Source of the DNA: Plantactinospora alkalitolerans
GTDB taxonomy: Bacteria > Actinomycetota > Actinomycetes > Mycobacteriales > Micromonosporaceae
NCBI RefSeq assembly: GCF_015690345.1
Contig: NZ_JADPUN010000148.1
Span: 1 to 64,000 of the forward strand
Direction of reading: 5' to 3'
DNA length: 64,000 bases
This document shows, in pieces, positions 61,332 through 64,000 of this stretch. Both the position numbers and the translations under genes were made by a program. Numbering within the stretch: position 1 is the stretch's first letter; every line of letters begins with the position of its first letter. The notes beneath the pieces are model-generated. The model had not been told where the DNA came from, searched no databases, and saw only the letters and a program-made list of their open reading frames with translations.

Positions 61332-62945
61332 ATGCGCCGTGTTATACCGCTTCTAGCCATTGCCACGCTGCTGACCGCCGCCGCCGGCTGCGGCGGCGAC
61401 AGCACATCCGGCGACGCCGGCGACGCCCGGTCCAAGACCCTCGTCTACGGGGTCAACCTCAAGTCGCAGGGTCCGTGGGACCCGCACGTCGGCGCGGTCG
61501 GCCTCGACCGCGTGGTCAACCGGGCCGCCTACGACACGCTGGTCGCCTATGCCGGAACGGACTACGCCAAGGTCGTCCCCGACCTGGCCAAGGCGTGGAC
61601 CGTCGCGCCCGACGCGAAGACGTTCACGTTCAGTCTCGACCCCGCCGCCAAGTTCGCCACCGGACGCACCGTCACCGCCGATGACGTGCGGTGGAGCTTC
61701 ACCCGGTTGAAGAACCTCGCCGGTCCGCCGTCCTACCTCGCCGAGCCCATCGCGTCGGTCACCGCGCCGGATCCGGCCACCGTGGTCGTCACGCTGAAGA
61801 GCCCCGACGTCTCGTTCCTGCGGCAGTTCGTCGACGGCCACTTCTCCGTGCTCGACAAGGAGACCGCGACCGCGAACGGCGCCACCGACGCGGCCGACGC
61901 GGCGAAGACCGACACCGCCACCAACTGGCTCTCCGCCAACAGTGCGGGCTCGGGACAGTACAAGATCGAATCGTGGACCGCCGGCTCCCGGCTGGTCATG
62001 GTGAAGAACCCGAACGCGTGGCGGCCGACGTCCTACTTCGAAAAGATCATCCTGCAGGACATGCCGACACCGGACGCCCAGCTCGCCGCCCTCAAACGGG
62101 GCGAGATCGACCTTACCCAGCCGCTCGGGCAGAGCCTGCTGGAGCCGCTCGCGTCGGAGAGCAAGTTGCAGGTCGCCGGCTCGCCGGGCCTGACCTGGTT
62201 CCTGCTCGGCATGACCCGCGCGCCGAAGACCGACCCCAACCTCGCCAAGCAGCAGGTGCAGGAGGCGATCCACCTCGCCCTCGACTACCGGGGCATCGGC
62301 CAGCTCGCCGAGGGCGTGCAGCAGTGGTACGGGATGATCCCGCCGTTCATCCCCGGCGGGGTGGCCGAGCAGGACGCGCCGAAACAGGACGTCGAGAAAG
62401 CCAAGCGGCTGCTCGCCGAGGCCGGGCTCAGCGGCGGCTTCGACACCGAGCTGTGCACCACCACGTCGACCGACCACCAGCCGTCCGCGCTCGACCTTGC
62501 CCAGAAGGTGCAGGCCGACCTGAAGAACGTCGGTATCAGGGTCAAGATCGACGGCCAGGAGAACTCGGCGTTCCTGACCAAGTACCGGGCCGCCCAGTGC
62601 AAGATGGTGCTCACGATCGACGGGCCGGCGTTCCCGGACCCCTCGCACATCGTGCCCTACCTGCCCGACGGTGCCCGGGCGCTGCGGATGGGCTGGTCGA
62701 GCGCCAACCCGGGCTGGGACGGCGCGAAGTACTCGGCGGCCGCGAAGGACGCGCTGACGCGGACCGACGAGACGCAGCGGGTCCAGCTCTGGCACGACGT
62801 GGTGGCCGGGATGAATACCGACGGACCGTGGATCGGGCTCGCCTCGGTGCCGTACAAGTTCGCCGCGGACGCCCGGATCAAGGGCTTCGACCAGGCCACC
62901 AACCAGGTCGTGCTGTTGGACGTCGCGGCGCTGCGCCGTGACTGA
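61332..62945 (+). CDS. peptide/nickel-type ABC importer, substrate-binding lipoprotein
   Basis: 537 residues. The signal ends in a lipobox (LTAAAGC, Cys20), so it is lipid-anchored outside the membrane. The domain of SBP family 5 (PF00496) is evident: GPWDPHVGAVGLDRVVNRAAYDTLVAY, GRTVTADDVRWSFTRLKN, KNPNAWRPTSYFEKIIL. The ATG at 61332 follows a GGGGGC site. Its stop overlaps the permease start by 8 bp. Ligand unknown: oligopeptides or nickel complexes in related proteins. The two 17-bp elements upstream suggest regulation. Confidence 0.9.
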   Translation: MRRVIPLLAIATLLTAAAGCGGDSTSGDAGDARSKTLVYGVNLKSQGPWDPHVGAVGLDRVVNRAAYDTLVAYAGTDYAKVVPDLAKAWTVAPDAKTFTFSLDPAAKFATGRTVTADDVRWSFTRLKNLAGPPSYLAEPIASVTAPDPATVVVTLKSPDVSFLRQFVDGHFSVLDKETATANGATDAADAAKTDTATNWLSANSAGSGQYKIESWTAGSRLVMVKNPNAWRPTSYFEKIILQDMPTPDAQLAALKRGEIDLTQPLGQSLLEPLASESKLQVAGSPGLTWFLLGMTRAPKTDPNLAKQQVQEAIHLALDYRGIGQLAEGVQQWYGMIPPFIPGGVAEQDAPKQDVEKAKRLLAEAGLSGGFDTELCTTTSTDHQPSALDLAQKVQADLKNVGIRVKIDGQENSAFLTKYRAAQCKMVLTIDGPAFPDPSHIVPYLPDGARALRMGWSSANPGWDGAKYSAAAKDALTRTDETQRVQLWHDVVAGMNTDGPWIGLASVPYKFAADARIKGFDQATNQVVLLDVAALRRD

Positions 62946-64000
62946 TCAGGTGGTCACCCCGGCGCCGGCGGACGAGGCGGCCGTCGACACCCGGCGCCCG
63001 CTGCGTCGCGGGCGCCGGGGTGGCCGCCGCCGGTCGATCGCCCGGCGGCTGGTCACGCTGCCGTTCCTGCTGCTCGGCATGACCCTGCTGATGTTCCTGA
63101 TCAGCCGGTTCCTGCCAGCCGACCCCGCCGTCGCCTTCCTCGGCAACAACGGCGCCGACAACCAGCAGGCGGTCGACGCGTTCAACGCCAGGTACGGCCT
63201 GGACCGCCCGCTGTGGGAGCAGTACTGGATCTACCTGGACCGGCTGCTGCACGGCGACCTCGGCACCTCGATCTCCACCAGCCGCCCGGTGGCCGACGAA
63301 CTGGCCGCCGCCTTTCCGGCGACGCTCGAGCTGGCCGTGGCCGCGCTGCTGATCTCGCTGGTGGTCGGCATCCCGCTCGGCATCCTGGCAGCGGCGCGCC
63401 GGTCCTCGCTGTTCGACCGGCTCACCGGCGGCGCCACCCTGCTGGGTGTCTCGATGCCGCCGTTCGTGCTGGCCCTGCTCGCGCTCCAGGTCCTGTACCT
63501 GCAGCTCGGGTGGGTCGCCGGGCCGGGCCGGCTGGACCCCTTCCTCGACCCGCCGCCGACGGTCACCGGCCTGATGACGATCGACGCCCTACTGGCCGGG
63601 CGGCCGGCGGTCGCGCTGGACGTGCTGCACCACCTGGTGCTGCCGGCCGTGGTGCTGGGCGTCATCCACGGCGCCTTCTTCGCGCGGGTGGTCCGCTCCA
63701 CGATGGTCGACGCCCTGCGCGGCGACTTCGTGCGGACCGCCCGGGGCAAGGGCCTGTCCGGGCGCGTCATCGTCGGCCGGCACGCGTTCCGGTTCGCGCT
63801 CATCCCGACGTTGAGCCTCGTCGGCCTGACCTTCGGCGAACTCTTCGCCGGTGCCATCACGGTGGAGACCATCACCGGCTGGCCCGGCGTCGGACGCTAC
63901 ATGTACAACGCCGCCACCAAGCTGGACTTTCCGGCCGTGATGGCCGGAACCCTGCTGATCGGCATCGCGTACGTGCTGGTGAACCTGATAGTCGACCTGT
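62938..64000 (+). CDS. DppB-type ABC importer permease, cut by window end
   Basis: 354 residues are visible, starting at the GTG at 62938 within the preceding gene's end. An N-terminal Arg-rich tail precedes transmembrane helices (LLLGMTLLMFLISRFLPADP, VAALLISLVVGIPLGILAA, MPPFVLALLALQVLYLQLG). The EAA loop (ARGKGLSGRVIVGRHAFRFALIPT, then GWPGVGRYMYNA) contacts the ATPase. This is the first of the usual two permeases; DppC, DppD and DppF should follow outside the window. Confidence 0.9.
   Translation, partial: MTDQVVTPAPADEAAVDTRRPLRRGRRGGRRRSIARRLVTLPFLLLGMTLLMFLISRFLPADPAVAFLGNNGADNQQAVDAFNARYGLDRPLWEQYWIYLDRLLHGDLGTSISTSRPVADELAAAFPATLELAVAALLISLVVGIPLGILAAARRSSLFDRLTGGATLLGVSMPPFVLALLALQVLYLQLGWVAGPGRLDPFLDPPPTVTGLMTIDALLAGRPAVALDVLHHLVLPAVVLGVIHGAFFARVVRSTMVDALRGDFVRTARGKGLSGRVIVGRHAFRFALIPTLSLVGLTFGELFAGAITVETITGWPGVGRYMYNAATKLDFPAVMAGTLLIGIAYVLVNLIVDL

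Noticed and set aside
1-64000. CRISPR array, tRNA or rRNA genes
   Set aside because: No regularly spaced 25-37-bp repeats and no cloverleaf-like or rRNA-like sequence was seen by reading; a dedicated scan was not possible.

Overview
The window is one contig piece of very GC-rich DNA with strong third-position GC bias, many GTG starts, Tat-type secreted proteins, large SARP/AfsR-type regulators, an F420-dependent oxidoreductase remnant and an ECF42-type sigma factor. Together these point to a filamentous actinomycete, most plausibly Micromonosporaceae-like; the family is an inference. There is no rRNA, tRNA, replication or ribosomal gene, and several truncated genes, so it reads as an accessory or chromosome-arm region.

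Layout. 1-6.6 kb: TetR fragment, P-loop kinase-like protein, Tat-exported serine beta-lactamase-fold hydrolase, remnants of an MBL hydrolase and of an IS6-type transposase, a SDR divergent from an XRE/MmyB-like regulator, and an NTF2-like gene divergent from a TetR gene with a palindrome between them. 7-10.7 kb: secreted NucA/NucB-type nuclease candidate divergent from an HTH-NB-ARC-TPR regulator. 11.2-13.6 kb: LysR, a collapsed LysE exporter, a PNPOx-like flavoprotein and a frameshifted DHFR-family gene. 13.7-23.6 kb: kinase-fold proteins, a beta-propeller, a SARP, an alpha/beta hydrolase, SDR/LysR pair, an Asp/Asn beta-hydroxylase-like enzyme and a Cys-rich hypothetical. 24.1-27.9 kb: a 1091-residue TPR-CHAT protease candidate divergent from a small protein, with a perfect palindrome filling the gap.

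27.9-37 kb is the most interesting segment: a SARP/NB-ARC/TPR activator divergent from an 8-cysteine small peptide (64 aa), followed by a stem-loop, a membrane-anchored CPAC thioredoxin-like protein, a peptidase-less ABC exporter, a signal-peptidase-I-like protease and an MMPL exporter. I read this as a candidate ribosomally made, disulfide-rich (or otherwise Cys-modified) peptide cluster in which cysteine oxidation, leader removal and export are supplied by separate proteins.

37-48.5 kb: tails of a zinc-dependent dehydrogenase, an S8-like peptidase and a dimethylformamidase-like protein, a PrsW-type protease, a 1173-residue HTH-SARP regulator, Tat/Sec-exported proteins, a decayed tyrosine recombinase and small hypotheticals. 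48.5-61 kb: a DUF885 protein divergent from a Tat-exported serpin, next to a streptogrisin-like S1 protease; an ECF42/DGPF pair; SnoaL-like proteins, a PadR regulator and a zinc alcohol dehydrogenase. 61.1-64 kb: start of a peptide/nickel-type ABC importer operon, preceded by two copies of a 17-bp operator-like element, running off the window.
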